Assembly (NCBI RefSeq): GCF_004522235.1
Contig: NZ_SDLT01000038.1
Span: 1 to 64,000 of the forward strand
Source: Amycolatopsis nivea
Lineage (GTDB): Bacteria > Actinomycetota > Actinomycetes > Mycobacteriales > Pseudonocardiaceae
Length of the DNA stretch: 64,000 bases
Direction: 5' to 3'
The notes below the pieces were generated by a model. It was not told where the DNA came from. It searched no databases and worked only from the letters and a program-made list of their open reading frames with translations. The translations under genes were made by a program, and so were the position numbers. This document shows, one piece after another, positions 7,563 to 16,161 of this stretch (positions within the stretch are counted from its first letter, which is position 1; the number at the start of each line of letters is the position of its first letter).

Positions 7563-8198
7563 GTGCCTAGAGTGGTGGACGGGGAAGAGCGGCGCGCGCA
7601 CATCGCCGACGCGGTGCTGCGGCTGGCCGCGAAGGACGGGCTGCACGCGGTCTCGCTGCGCGCGGTGGCGGCGGAATCGGGCCTGAACATCGGTTCGGTG
7701 CGGCATTACTTCGACAGCCAGCACGCGCTGATGCGGTTCGCGATGCGCACCACCATCGACCGGACGACCGCGCGGCTCGTCGAACGCCGCGAGAAGATCG
7801 GTTCGCTGTCGGAACTGCCGCCGGACGAGGCCGTCGACCAGCTCGCCGAGTTCCTTTCCGAGCTGCTGCCGCTGGACGAACGACGGCGCACCGAGGTGAC
7901 CGTGTTGGTCGAATTCCTGATGGCCGCGCGCGCCGATCCGGGGCTGGACGACCTGGCCCGGGAAGCGGTCCAGGGCACCGTGACGCTGGCCCGCCGCATC
8001 CTCGACGCCCAGGCCCGCAGCGGCCGCTTCGAGCCGAAGGACCCCGAAGTCGAGGCGCCCCGGCTGGCCGCGCTGCTGGACGGGCTCGCGTTCCGGGCCG
8101 TGCTGCAGCCGGGGCTCACCTCGCCGGAGGAGTGCGTCGCCGTCCTTCGCGCGCATCTCGCCGAACTCGTCCGACCGGTGGGTGACACCCAGGTGTGA
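7563..8198 (+). CDS. TetR/AcrR-family regulator
   Basis: This 211-residue TetR protein has an N-terminal HTH at about residues 10-55 (VSLRAVAAESGLNIGSVRHY, with FDSQHALM after it) and an all-helical ligand-binding region of normal length. GTG at 7563 lies just after the TATAAA box, so the transcript is nearly leaderless. It is divergent from two small membrane protein genes and has two palindromic operator copies in the shared gap, so those genes and itself are the likely targets. The inducer is unknown. Confidence 0.92.
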   Translation: MPRVVDGEERRAHIADAVLRLAAKDGLHAVSLRAVAAESGLNIGSVRHYFDSQHALMRFAMRTTIDRTTARLVERREKIGSLSELPPDEAVDQLAEFLSELLPLDERRRTEVTVLVEFLMAARADPGLDDLAREAVQGTVTLARRILDAQARSGRFEPKDPEVEAPRLAALLDGLAFRAVLQPGLTSPEECVAVLRAHLAELVRPVGDTQV

Positions 8199-8260
8199 GC
8201 GGCGCGGAGACCGGGTAACCGGCGGAACTGGAGCGGTTCCAGATCCCGGGGAGGACTCCG

Positions 8261-8701
8261 ATGCCGGACTCGGCGGCGACGCTGCGAGCGGCGGGCCTGC
8301 GCGTCACCAAACCGCGGCAAGCCGTGCTCGGCTGGCTCGGCGAGCATCCGCACGCGACGGTCGAGGCGATCGCCGCGGGCGTGCGCGAAAGCCTGGGCAG
8401 CGTGTCGATCCAGGCGGTCTACGACGTGCTCGCCGCGTGCGGCGACGCGGGTCTCGTCCGCCGGATCGAGCTGTCCGGGCATCCGGCGCGGTTCGAACGG
8501 CGGACCGGCGACAACCACCACCACGTGGTGTGCCGCCGCTGCGGCCGGGCCGAGGACGTCGACTGCGTCCGCGGCGAGGCCCCCTGCCTCACGCCGCACG
8601 ACCGGCGCGGGTTCGCCGTCGACGAGGCCGAGATCGTCTTCTGGGGTCTGTGCCCGGACTGCTCCGGCGTTTCCGACCACCACGAGGAGCTCGCGAGATG
8701 A
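8261..8701 (+). CDS. Fur-family peroxide/iron regulator (FurA/CatR type)
   Basis: The 146-residue Fur protein has an N-terminal winged helix (RVTKPRQAVLGWLGEHPHAT, then VSIQAVYDVLAACGDAGLVR) and a C-terminal metal-binding dimerisation domain with HHHVVCRRCG and CPDC, giving the His-rich site and the paired CxxC structural zinc site. It overlaps the catalase start by ATGA (8698-8701). This regulator-catalase coupling is the FurA/CatR arrangement known from actinobacteria, where oxidation of the regulator derepresses the catalase gene. The start ATG follows GGGGAGGA. Confidence 0.93.
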   Translation: MPDSAATLRAAGLRVTKPRQAVLGWLGEHPHATVEAIAAGVRESLGSVSIQAVYDVLAACGDAGLVRRIELSGHPARFERRTGDNHHHVVCRRCGRAEDVDCVRGEAPCLTPHDRRGFAVDEAEIVFWGLCPDCSGVSDHHEELAR

Positions 8702-10224
8702 CCGAAGAACCGAAACCCCCGGCGACCACCACGGACTCCGGGATCCCGGCCGAGAGCGACGAGCATTCGCTCACCGTCGGCCCGGGCGGCCCGATCCTGC
8801 TGCAGGACCATTACCTGATCGAGCAGATGGCGCAGTTCAACCGGGAACGGGTGCCGGAGCGGCAGCCGCACGCGAAGGGCAGCGGCGCGTTCGGGCAGTT
8901 CGAGGTGACGAACGACGTCAGCCGCTTCACCAAGGCGGCGGTGTTCCAGCCGGGCACGAAAACCGAGATGGCCGCCCGGTTCTCGACGGTGGCCGGCGAA
9001 CGCGGCAGCCCGGACACCTGGCGCGACCCGCGCGGGTTCGCGCTGAAGTTCTACACCTCCGAGGGCAACTACGACCTCGTCGGCAACAACACCCCGGTGT
9101 TCTTCATCAAGGACCCGCTGAAGTTCCAGCACTTCATCCGGTCGCAGAAACGCCGCGCGGACAGCAACCTGCGCGACCACGACATGCAGTGGGACTTCTG
9201 GACGCTGTCCCCCGAATCGGCGCACCAGGTCACCTGGCTGATGGGCGACCGGGGGATCCCGCGCACGTGGCGGCACATGAACGGCTACAGCTCGCACACC
9301 TACATGTGGGTCAACGCCGCGGGCGAGAAGTTCTGGGTCAAGTACCACTTCAAGACCGACCAGGGCGTCGAGCACTTCACCCAGCACGAGGCCGACCAGA
9401 TGGCGGCCGCGGACACCGACTACCACACCCGCGACCTGTTCGAGGCCATCGCGCGCGGCGACTACCCGAGCTGGACCCTGCACGTCCAGGTCATGCCGTT
9501 CGAAGACGCGAAGACCTACCGGTTCAACCCGTTCGACCTGACGAAGGTGTGGCCGCACGGCGACTACCCGCTGATCGAGGTCGGGAGGATGACGCTGAAC
9601 CGCAACCCGACCGACCACCACGCCGAGATCGAGCAGGCCGCGTTCGAGCCGAACAACATGGTGCCCGGCATCGGCCCCAGCCCGGACCGGATGCTGCTGG
9701 GCAGGCTGTTCGCCTACGCCGACGCACACCGGTACCGGATCGGCGCGAACTACAAGCAGCTTCCGGTGAACGCCCCGCACGCGCCGGTGCACAGCTACAG
9801 CAAGGACGGCGCGATGCGCTACACGAAGGTCTCCGACCCGGTGTACGCGCCGAACTCCAAGGGCGGCCCGCGTGCGGACACCGAACGCTACGGCACGCCC
9901 GCCGGCTGGCACGCCGACGGCGAGATGGTCCGCTCGGCCTACGTCGACCACGCCGAGGACGACGACTGGACTCAGCCGGGCACGCTCGTGCGCGAGGTGC
10001 TGAACGACGCCGAGCGCGAGCGGCTGGTCGACAACATCGTCGGGCACCTGCTCAACGGGGTGACCGAACCGGTGCTGAAGCGGGCCTTCGAGTACTGGCA
10101 CAACGTGGACAAGGACCTCGGCGACCGCGTCGAGTCCGGCGTGCGCGCGAAGCAGGACGAGAAGGACCCGAAGGCGGCCGAGCAGGCGAACCCGGCCCGG
10201 GAGAGCATGCAGCGCAAGGCATAA
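8698..10224 (+). CDS. katA: Monofunctional haem catalase
   Basis: The enzyme dismutates hydrogen peroxide. The 508-residue protein is a small-subunit clade catalase. It has the distal His58 (RQPHAKGSGAFG), the distal Asn in GNNTPVFFIKDP (130-131) and the haem-ligand Tyr340 in RLFAYADAHRYRIG, plus the FYTSEGNYDLVGNN region. There is no signal peptide, so it is cytosolic. The start ATG is within the ATGA overlap with the fur gene. A strong terminator follows at 10238-10275. Expression is probably controlled by the upstream Fur protein in response to peroxide. Confidence 0.97.
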   Translation: MTEEPKPPATTTDSGIPAESDEHSLTVGPGGPILLQDHYLIEQMAQFNRERVPERQPHAKGSGAFGQFEVTNDVSRFTKAAVFQPGTKTEMAARFSTVAGERGSPDTWRDPRGFALKFYTSEGNYDLVGNNTPVFFIKDPLKFQHFIRSQKRRADSNLRDHDMQWDFWTLSPESAHQVTWLMGDRGIPRTWRHMNGYSSHTYMWVNAAGEKFWVKYHFKTDQGVEHFTQHEADQMAAADTDYHTRDLFEAIARGDYPSWTLHVQVMPFEDAKTYRFNPFDLTKVWPHGDYPLIEVGRMTLNRNPTDHHAEIEQAAFEPNNMVPGIGPSPDRMLLGRLFAYADAHRYRIGANYKQLPVNAPHAPVHSYSKDGAMRYTKVSDPVYAPNSKGGPRADTERYGTPAGWHADGEMVRSAYVDHAEDDDWTQPGTLVREVLNDAERERLVDNIVGHLLNGVTEPVLKRAFEYWHNVDKDLGDRVESGVRAKQDEKDPKAAEQANPARESMQRKA

Positions 10225-10237
10225 GGCGATCCCGAAA

Positions 10238-10275
10238 GCGGCGGTGCCGATTCCGGCCGGCACCGCCGCTTTTGT
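10238..10275 (+). terminator. Intrinsic terminator after catalase
   Basis: AGCGGCGGTGCCG pairs with CGGCACCGCCGCT across a short loop and is followed by TTTTGTGT. It separates the fur-katA transcript from the ABC-F gene. Confidence 0.85.
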
Positions 10276-10339
10276 GTCCTCTGTGGACAGCCGAAAAACC
10301 GTGCGGCGATTCGCGGCCGCCTGGGTAGAGTGCGCGGAC

Positions 10340-11959
10340 ATGGGGCATTTGGAGGCCGCGCATCTGCGCTACGTGCTGCCCGACGGGCGTCCGCTGCTCG
10401 GCGACGTCTCGTTCCGGGTCGGCGAGGGCGCGGTCGTCGCGCTGGTCGGCCCCAACGGCGCGGGCAAGACCACGTTGCTGCGCATGCTGTCGGGAGAGCT
10501 GAAGCCGGACGAGGGCTCGGTCACGGTGTCCGGCGGGCTGGGCGTGATGGCGCAGTTCGTCGGGTCGGTGCGCGACGAACGCACGGTGCGAGATCTGCTG
10601 GTTTCGGTTGCCCCGCAACGGGTTCGCGACGCCGCGCTGGCGGTCGACGCGGCTGAGGAGCGGCTGCTGGAGGTCGACGACGAGGCCGCGCAAATGCGGT
10701 ACGCGCAGGCGCTCAGCGACTGGGCCGAAGCCCGCGGGTACGAGTTCGAGACCACGTGGGACATGTGCACGACCGAGGCGCTCGGCGTGCCGTTCGACCG
10801 CGCGCGCTGGCGGCTCGTGCGCACGCTCAGCGGCGGCGAGCAGAAACGCCTCGTGCTCGAGGCGCTGCTGCGCGGGCCGGACGAGGTGCTGCTGCTGGAC
10901 GAGCCGGACAACTATCTGGACGTCCCCGGCAAACGCTGGCTCGAAGCCCGGCTGAAGGACACCCGCAAAACCGTCCTGTTCGTGTCGCACGACCGCGAAC
11001 TGCTCGCGCGAGCGGCGGACAAGATCGTGAGCGTCGAGCCGGGCGGCGACGGCGCGGACGCCTGGGTGCACGGCGGCGGTTTCGCGACTTATCACGAGGC
11101 GCGGCAGGAACGTTTCGCCCGCTACGACGAACTGCGCCGCCGCTGGGACGAGAAGCACGCCCAGCTCAAACGGCTGGTGCGGGACATGCAGCAGTACGCC
11201 GCGCGCAGCGACGAAATGGCGTCGCGGTACAAGGCGGCGCAAACCCGGCTGCGGAAGTTCGAGGAGGCCGGTCCCCCGCCGGAACCGCCGCGACCGCAGG
11301 ACATCCGGATGCGGCTGCGCGGCGGCCGCACCGGCGTGCGCGCGGTGACCTGCGAGAACCTCGAACTCACCGGGCTGATGAAGCCGTTCTCGCTGGAGAT
11401 CTTCTTCGGCGAGCGCGTCGCGGTGCTCGGTTCGAACGGCTCCGGGAAGTCGCATTTCCTGCGGCTGCTCGCGGGCGGCGACGTCGCGCACACCGGCGGA
11501 TGGAAGACCGGCGCCCGCGTCGTGCCCGGCCATTTCGCGCAAACGCACGCGCGTCCGGAACTCACCGGCCGCACGCTGGTCGACGTGCTGTGGACCGAAC
11601 ACGCGGCCGACCGCGGCGCGGCGATGGCGGCGCTGCGCCGGTACGAACTGCACCGCCAGGGCGAGCAGGCGTTCGACCGGTTGTCCGGCGGACAGCAGGC
11701 GCGGTTCCAGATCCTGTTGCTGGAACTGGCCGGCACCACCGCGTTGCTGCTGGACGAGCCGACCGACAACCTCGACCTGGAATCGGCCGAGGCGCTGCAG
11801 GACGGGCTGGAGTCGTACGAGGGCACGGTGCTCGCGGTCACCCACGACCGCTGGTTCGCGCGCTCGTTCGACCGCTACCTGGTCTTCGGCTCGGACGGCG
11901 TGGTGCGCGAGACCCCGGAACCAGTCTGGGACGAGCGGCGGGTGGAGCGGGTTCGCTAA
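10340..11959 (+). CDS. ABC-F family ATPase (ribosome-associated type)
   Basis: The protein has two ABC nucleotide-binding domains and no membrane segments, the ABC-F plan. These proteins act on the ribosome in translation control or antibiotic protection. Walker A is at 37-45 (GPNGAGKTT) and about 364-371 (GSNGSGKS). The signatures are LSGGEQKR and LSGGQQAR, and the Walker B motifs are LLLDEPDN and LLLDEPTDN. The charged linker (about residues 262-315, KRLVRDMQQYAARSDEMASR) matches the interdomain arm. ATG 10340 was chosen because TAGAGT lies 8 nt before it, indicating a leaderless mRNA; that gives 539 residues. I cannot tell a housekeeping member from a resistance member by motif alone. Confidence 0.9.
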   Translation: MGHLEAAHLRYVLPDGRPLLGDVSFRVGEGAVVALVGPNGAGKTTLLRMLSGELKPDEGSVTVSGGLGVMAQFVGSVRDERTVRDLLVSVAPQRVRDAALAVDAAEERLLEVDDEAAQMRYAQALSDWAEARGYEFETTWDMCTTEALGVPFDRARWRLVRTLSGGEQKRLVLEALLRGPDEVLLLDEPDNYLDVPGKRWLEARLKDTRKTVLFVSHDRELLARAADKIVSVEPGGDGADAWVHGGGFATYHEARQERFARYDELRRRWDEKHAQLKRLVRDMQQYAARSDEMASRYKAAQTRLRKFEEAGPPPEPPRPQDIRMRLRGGRTGVRAVTCENLELTGLMKPFSLEIFFGERVAVLGSNGSGKSHFLRLLAGGDVAHTGGWKTGARVVPGHFAQTHARPELTGRTLVDVLWTEHAADRGAAMAALRRYELHRQGEQAFDRLSGGQQARFQILLLELAGTTALLLDEPTDNLDLESAEALQDGLESYEGTVLAVTHDRWFARSFDRYLVFGSDGVVRETPEPVWDERRVERVR

Positions 11960-12453
11960 CCCTTGCGCAGCAAGGCATCCAGCTCGCGCACCAGCTCCCC
12001 CGCCCGGCCCCGGCCGCCCGGAGCCGCCGGATACCGCGACAGCACCCGCACCACCACGGGATCAGCCGCCGGATGCTGCGGGGTCAACCCGGCCAGCTCG
12101 AAGGCATACGCCGCATGACCGGCCGAGCCGAGGATGTGCCACACCTGGGTCGCCTTCGCGAGCGGATGCAGATACGCCGCACCGGCAGCGGCGACCGCGG
12201 CCCGGGCAGCCTCGCTCGCCGCGGCCTGACCGGCGTCGCGGGCTTCCTGATACGCCCGTTGCGCCGCCCACGCACCGTCGCGAATCGCCTTGCTGCGCTG
12301 AGCTACCTGAGCAAACGCCCGGGCTGCCTCGATCGCGTCGTGTGGACGCCGATCGCCTGGACGGGCTTGTTCGAAGATCGGCAGCGCGGGTTCCGCACAA
12401 GCCACCGCGTAGGCGGTCACGGCACGAAGCTCGGAGAGGTCGAGTTCGATCAT
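11956..12453 (-). CDS. Imm-5-like putative immunity protein
   Basis: The 165-residue all-helical protein matches the Imm-5-like family seen in polymorphic toxin loci: LRAVTAYAVACAEPALPIFE at the N-terminus, then DAIEAARAF, AAYLHPLAKATQVWHILGSA and Ala-rich helices. Family members are inferred to neutralise cognate toxins. ATG 12453 begins at MIELDLSEL; longer frames run into the divergent gene. No toxin gene is next to it, so it may be an orphan immunity gene protecting against neighbours or may have been repurposed. It is divergent from the small J-like gene at 12548, and its 3' end overlaps the ABC-F stop. Confidence 0.75.
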   Translation of the reverse strand: MIELDLSELRAVTAYAVACAEPALPIFEQARPGDRRPHDAIEAARAFAQVAQRSKAIRDGAWAAQRAYQEARDAGQAAASEAARAAVAAAGAAYLHPLAKATQVWHILGSAGHAAYAFELAGLTPQHPAADPVVVRVLSRYPAAPGGRGRAGELVRELDALLRKG

Positions 12454-12547
12454 GTGCTTGAACTGTATCGTTGAACCGCCGGTTGGCAGTTCGACGCGAC
12501 TTCCGGCAGGAATGCCCAGCAGAACCCTCAACCGGGGAAGGACGGCA

Positions 12548-12811
12548 GTGGACGAGCGGAGGGCGTGGTCCGAAGCCGACAAGGCGGCCTACCGCGAGTT
12601 CGTGCGCACCCACCACCCGGACGTCGGCGGCGACCCGGACGAGTTCGCGGCGGGGCTCCGCAGGTTCCGGCGCGATGAAAACGCCGCGGGGACCGAACCG
12701 GTCCCGCGCGGCGAATCCTTGGTGTTCGTGCGCCGGAGCCGAGGGCTGCCCCGGCTTCTCGACGCGTTGACCGAGCGCAGGCGGCGGAAGCGGAATCCGC
12801 GCGTGCGCTAG
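12548..12811 (+). CDS. Small J-domain-like protein
   Basis: The 87-residue protein contains AAYREFVRTHHPDVGGDPDEF, close to helices II-III of a DnaJ domain, with the His-Pro-Asp loop (HPD) that contacts Hsp70. Helix I is missing or degenerate, and the C-terminus is basic (ERRRRKRNPRVR). GTG 12548 begins VDERRAWSEADKAAY after GGGAAGGACGGCA. Full J-proteins are longer, so this is either a minimal J-like factor or a relic. It is divergent from the Imm-5-like gene across about 95 bp. Confidence 0.55.
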   Translation: MDERRAWSEADKAAYREFVRTHHPDVGGDPDEFAAGLRRFRRDENAAGTEPVPRGESLVFVRRSRGLPRLLDALTERRRRKRNPRVR

Positions 12812-12815
12812 CGCG

Positions 12816-13868
12816 TCACATCCCGCCGGTCAGCGCCTGCAACCCGAGGCTCGAGGCGGCGACCGCGATCCACAGGATGGCTCCCATCAGCAGCGGCTTG
12901 TGTCCCGCCTTGCGCAGGTCGGACGGCTTGAGCGCGAGGCCGATCCCGGCGAGCGCCATGGTGATCAGGAAGGTGCCGAGCGTCGACAGCGGCGCGTGCC
13001 ACGATTCCGGGATCCAGCCCGCGCTTTCCACCGTCGCGGCGGCCAGGAAGCCGATCAGGAACGGCGGCACCAGCCGGTGCCAGGGCATGGCGCGCAAGGA
13101 AACCCGGCCGCCGGACTGCTTGCGCGCGGCGAGCACGGCGAGGAACAGCACGATCGGGATCAGCGTGAGCGTGCGGGTGAGCTTCACGACGAGGCCGTAC
13201 GAACCGGCGTCGCCGCCATACGCGTAGGAAGCCGCGACGACGGAAGACGTGTCGTTCACCGCGGTTCCGGCCCACAGGCCGAACGCGTGCGGCGACATCC
13301 CGAGCGCGTGCCCGAGCGGCGGGAACAGCAGGACCGCGGCGACGTTGAAGGTGAAGATCGTACCGAGCGCGTAAGCGATGTTGGCTTCCTTCGGCTTCAG
13401 CACCGCGCTGGTCGCCGCGATCGCGGACGCACCGCAGATGCCGGTGCCGACACCGATCAGGGTCTGCGTGTCCCCGCGGACGCCGAGCAGCCTGCCGAGG
13501 ACCCACGCGCCGCCGAGCGCGACCGCCAGGGTGCCGAGCATGACCGGCAGCGACTGCCCGCCGACGTGCACGACCTGCTGGATCGAGAGCCCCGTGCCCA
13601 GCACGACGATCGACAGCTGGAGCACCGGCCGCGACGCGATCGCGTAGCCCGGGCTGAACCGCCAGCCGCGCAGCCCCGGCACGACCGCGCCGGCAACCGC
13701 GCCGAGCAGGATCGCGAGCACCGGCCCGCCGACCACCGGGACGAGCTTGCCGCCCGCCGTCGCCACCGCCGCGACCAGCAGCGCGACCGCGAGCCCCGGC
13801 ACCGGGCGGGCGAGCTTGGCCCGCCACTGCACCGTCGCGCGCGTCGCTCCGAGCGTCGCGCCGGTCAC
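12816..13868 (-). CDS. YeiH/UPF0324 family putative sulfate exporter
   Basis: The 350-residue integral membrane protein has about ten transmembrane segments and matches the YeiH family: LQLSIVVLGTGLSIQQV, then GVGTGICGASAIAATSAV and LWAGTAVNDTSSVVAASYAYG. These proteins are annotated as putative sulfate exporters, but transport has rarely been shown. The start is GTG 13868. It is divergent from a GntR/UTRA regulator with a perfect 14-bp palindrome between them, so it is very likely that regulator's target. Confidence 0.88.
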   Translation of the reverse strand: MTGATLGATRATVQWRAKLARPVPGLAVALLVAAVATAGGKLVPVVGGPVLAILLGAVAGAVVPGLRGWRFSPGYAIASRPVLQLSIVVLGTGLSIQQVVHVGGQSLPVMLGTLAVALGGAWVLGRLLGVRGDTQTLIGVGTGICGASAIAATSAVLKPKEANIAYALGTIFTFNVAAVLLFPPLGHALGMSPHAFGLWAGTAVNDTSSVVAASYAYGGDAGSYGLVVKLTRTLTLIPIVLFLAVLAARKQSGGRVSLRAMPWHRLVPPFLIGFLAAATVESAGWIPESWHAPLSTLGTFLITMALAGIGLALKPSDLRKAGHKPLLMGAILWIAVAASSLGLQALTGGM

Positions 13869-13904
13869 CGGTTCACTCCTGTGCGCACTGCTGGCCTCCT
13901 CCGT

Positions 13905-13942
13905 AATGTACGTACATTTAATCTAAGAGCTGTCCGTACATT
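13905..13942. promoter_or_regulatory. GntR operator pair between yeiH-like and GntR genes
   Basis: AATGTACGTACATT (13905-13918) is a perfect palindrome, and TGTCCGTACATT (13931-13942) is a second, partly matching copy. GTnnnnAC-type palindromes are typical GntR/HutC operators. Both lie within the divergent promoter region of the two genes. Confidence 0.7.
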
Positions 13943-13965
13943 TGGCAAGCGGTAGTGTTCCCGGC

Positions 13966-14742
13966 ATGGGCGAGGCAGAGCTGGTCCGCACCGGCGGACA
14001 GCCGCTGTGGCGGCAGTTGCAGCAGCGACTGCTGGTGCGCATCCGCGCCGGGGAGTTCGACAGCGCGTTCCCCGGGGAGCTCGCGCTCGCCGACGAATAC
14101 AGCGTCAGCAGGCAGACCGTCCGGCAGGCGCTGCGGGAACTGCGCGCGGACGGCACGCTCATCGCCGAACGCGGACGCCAGCCCCGCGTCGCCGCGGCCG
14201 CGGAGATCCAGCAGCCGCTCGGCGCGCTCTACAGTCTCTTCGCCGCGGTCGAGGAAGCCGGGCTCGACCAGCACAGCGTCGTGCGCCGGCTCGACATCCG
14301 CGCGGACGCGGTGGTCGCCGAACGGCTGTCGCTGGAGGGTTCCACTCCCCTGCTGTACTTGGAACGCGTGCGGCTGGCCGGAAACGACCCGCTGGCCGTC
14401 GACCGGGTGTGGCTGCCCGCCGACCTCGCCCGGCCGCTGCTGGAAGCGGATTTCCAGCACACCAGCCTGTACGGCGAACTCCACCGCCGCACCGGCGTCC
14501 GGCTCGACCACGGCGAGGAGCAGATCCGCGCCGTCGTGCCGACCCGGGCCGAACGCACCCTGCTCGGCTGCGGCGAAACCGTCGGCGCGTTCTCCATCGG
14601 ACGCCTCGGGACCAGCGCGGGCAAACGGATCGAGTGGCGGCACACGCTGGTGCGCGGCGACCGGTTCGCGCTCACCGCGGAGTTCTCCGGGCGCACCGGG
14701 TACCGGTTGGTCACCACGGGGGCACTTGCCGGAACCCGCTGA
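13966..14742 (+). CDS. GntR/HutC-family regulator with UTRA domain
   Basis: The 258-residue protein has an N-terminal winged helix (PLWRQLQQRLLVRIRAGEF, then LADEYSVSRQTVRQALRELR) and a C-terminal UTRA/chorismate-lyase-like effector domain (residues about 85-245) of normal HutC length. ATG 13966 fits the family start; an upstream in-frame start would overlap the operator. It is divergent from the YeiH-like exporter gene, with matching palindromes between them, so it probably represses that gene and itself. The effector is unknown. Confidence 0.9.
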   Translation: MGEAELVRTGGQPLWRQLQQRLLVRIRAGEFDSAFPGELALADEYSVSRQTVRQALRELRADGTLIAERGRQPRVAAAAEIQQPLGALYSLFAAVEEAGLDQHSVVRRLDIRADAVVAERLSLEGSTPLLYLERVRLAGNDPLAVDRVWLPADLARPLLEADFQHTSLYGELHRRTGVRLDHGEEQIRAVVPTRAERTLLGCGETVGAFSIGRLGTSAGKRIEWRHTLVRGDRFALTAEFSGRTGYRLVTTGALAGTR

Positions 14743-14774
14743 CCCGGCGGGCACCGGGTCGCTACGCTCCGCGC

Positions 14775-15155
14775 ATGTCGATCTTCGCGCGGATTCTGCA
14801 GGTCTTCTTCATGGTCGCCGGGCTGGCGAGCATCGGTGTCGGGCTGATCATGGTGCTGATCGCCAAACCCCATTGGTACTGCGAGGTTTCCCGCAACGGG
14901 GAGGCGACCACCTGGTGCTACGAGAACGACCTCGAGGCGCTGACCAGCTACCACCTGTTCTGGTTCGTGCTCGGCCTCGCGCTCGAGATCATGGCCGTCG
15001 CGGTCGTCGCGGGCGCACGCCGCAGGACCGTCGAAAACCTGCTGATGTCGATGAACTCGCCAGCGGCCGCACCGACGTTCTCCAGCTCGCTGCCGCCCGC
15101 CCCCGGTCCGTACCCCGGCTACCCGCAGCAGCAGCCGCCGTACCCGGGGCAGTAG
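14775..15155 (+). CDS. Small two-span membrane protein with Pro-rich tail
   Basis: The 126-residue protein has two hydrophobic segments (about 8-30 and 62-82) separated by a loop with two cysteines (WYCEV and TWCYEN) that could pair outside the cell. A Pro/Gln/Tyr-rich C-terminus follows (PGPYPGYPQQQPPYPGQ). TACGCT (14763-14768) lies 6 nt before ATG 14775, so the mRNA is probably leaderless. The family is not recognised. It is convergent with the thioesterase gene, with 9 bp between stops. Confidence 0.7.
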   Translation: MSIFARILQVFFMVAGLASIGVGLIMVLIAKPHWYCEVSRNGEATTWCYENDLEALTSYHLFWFVLGLALEIMAVAVVAGARRRTVENLLMSMNSPAAAPTFSSSLPPAPGPYPGYPQQQPPYPGQ

Positions 15156-15164
15156 CCCAGGAAC

Positions 15165-15956
15165 TCAGCCGATCCGGATCCCGGCCAGCTGAGTGCCCTG
15201 CGCGACCAGCGTCCCGGCGCTGTCCCAGACGTGGCAGGACTCGTCGACCCGCCCGTCGCCGATCAGGTGAGCGCGGTGCAGCACGCGCACCGGGCCGGGC
15301 GCCGGATTGGCCCGCACGTAGGCGGTCAGTTCGAGCGTCGGCACCCAGCCGGACGGCGCGACGTCGAGGGTCGCCGGAGGCAGGGCGTCGACCGCGAACA
15401 GCAGGCTGACCGGGTCGAACGGCTCGTCGCCGGGGAGTGCCAGCAGGGCGCGCAGTTCGCCGCGGCCGCTAGGCCCGTCGGCGAGCGGGCGGTCGAAGTA
15501 CACGTCGATCTCGTCGCGGATGGCGATCGGGATGCCGGACGACAGCACGTCCGGGCCCCACGGCTCCTCCGGGAACGGCCCGAACTCCGGCTGCGGCACG
15601 CCGTCCTGCCAGAACGGTTCGGCCGCGCCGAGGACGCCGAGCGTCAGCAGGGCCTCGACCTGCGGCACGCCGTCCTTGAGCAGCCGTCCGCGCAATTGGG
15701 TCGCGGACCGGCCGGTGCGCAGCACCTCGACCTCGATCTCCGCCGGCCCCGGTTCGGGCGAGCGCAGGTAATGCGCGCTGGCGGCGAGCACGTCCGGATG
15801 CCCGGAAACGACGGTCGCCGAGCGCGCGATGGTCGCCAGCAGGTATCCGCCGTTCGGGCGGCCGCCGATGGTCCACGCCGGGCTGAGGTCGACGCTGAAC
15901 TCGGTGTCCGAACGCTGCTTGACCGCCGACACCGCGGCGAAGGTCGTCGTGCTCAC
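15165..15956 (-). CDS. Acyl-CoA thioesterase-like double-hotdog protein
   Basis: The 263-residue protein matches the TesB-like or thioesterase family common in actinobacteria: NGGYLLATIARSA in the first hotdog (about residues 36-48) and WVPTLELTAYVRANPAPGPV in the second, with a length fitting a fused double hotdog. Such proteins hydrolyse acyl-CoA esters, though substrates are rarely known. GTG 15956 follows GGAGGGACCC. It stands alone on the minus strand, tail to tail with the small membrane protein gene. Confidence 0.82.
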   Translation of the reverse strand: MSTTTFAAVSAVKQRSDTEFSVDLSPAWTIGGRPNGGYLLATIARSATVVSGHPDVLAASAHYLRSPEPGPAEIEVEVLRTGRSATQLRGRLLKDGVPQVEALLTLGVLGAAEPFWQDGVPQPEFGPFPEEPWGPDVLSSGIPIAIRDEIDVYFDRPLADGPSGRGELRALLALPGDEPFDPVSLLFAVDALPPATLDVAPSGWVPTLELTAYVRANPAPGPVRVLHRAHLIGDGRVDESCHVWDSAGTLVAQGTQLAGIRIG

Positions 15957-16083
15957 GGGTCCCTCCAGGTGAGTTGCTTCCCGCAACCTACCTGCTAGGC
16001 GGTTCGGGCGTCCCGGGCACTGAGACTCACGCCACCCGTTCTGTCCCCGCTCGCCGAATTTCCCGGCAAGATGACGCAAGACG

Positions 16084-16111
16084 TGTCGAGGACGGCGCGC
16101 GGGTTCCGTTC
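16084..16111 (+). promoter_or_regulatory. Candidate ECF42-type promoter
   Basis: TGTCGA at 16084-16089 and CGTTC at 16107-16111, with 17 nt between, resemble the -35 and -10 reported for ECF42 sigma factors (TGTCGA and CG[A/T]C). The motif sits about 50 nt upstream of the DGPF gene, which precedes an ECF42-like sigma gene, so it could be an autoregulated promoter. The match at -10 is imperfect. Confidence 0.45.
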
Positions 16112-16161
16112 CCTTGATGAGCCCGCCCGGAAGCGGCGAGCCGGAACCTGGAGGAAACGTT

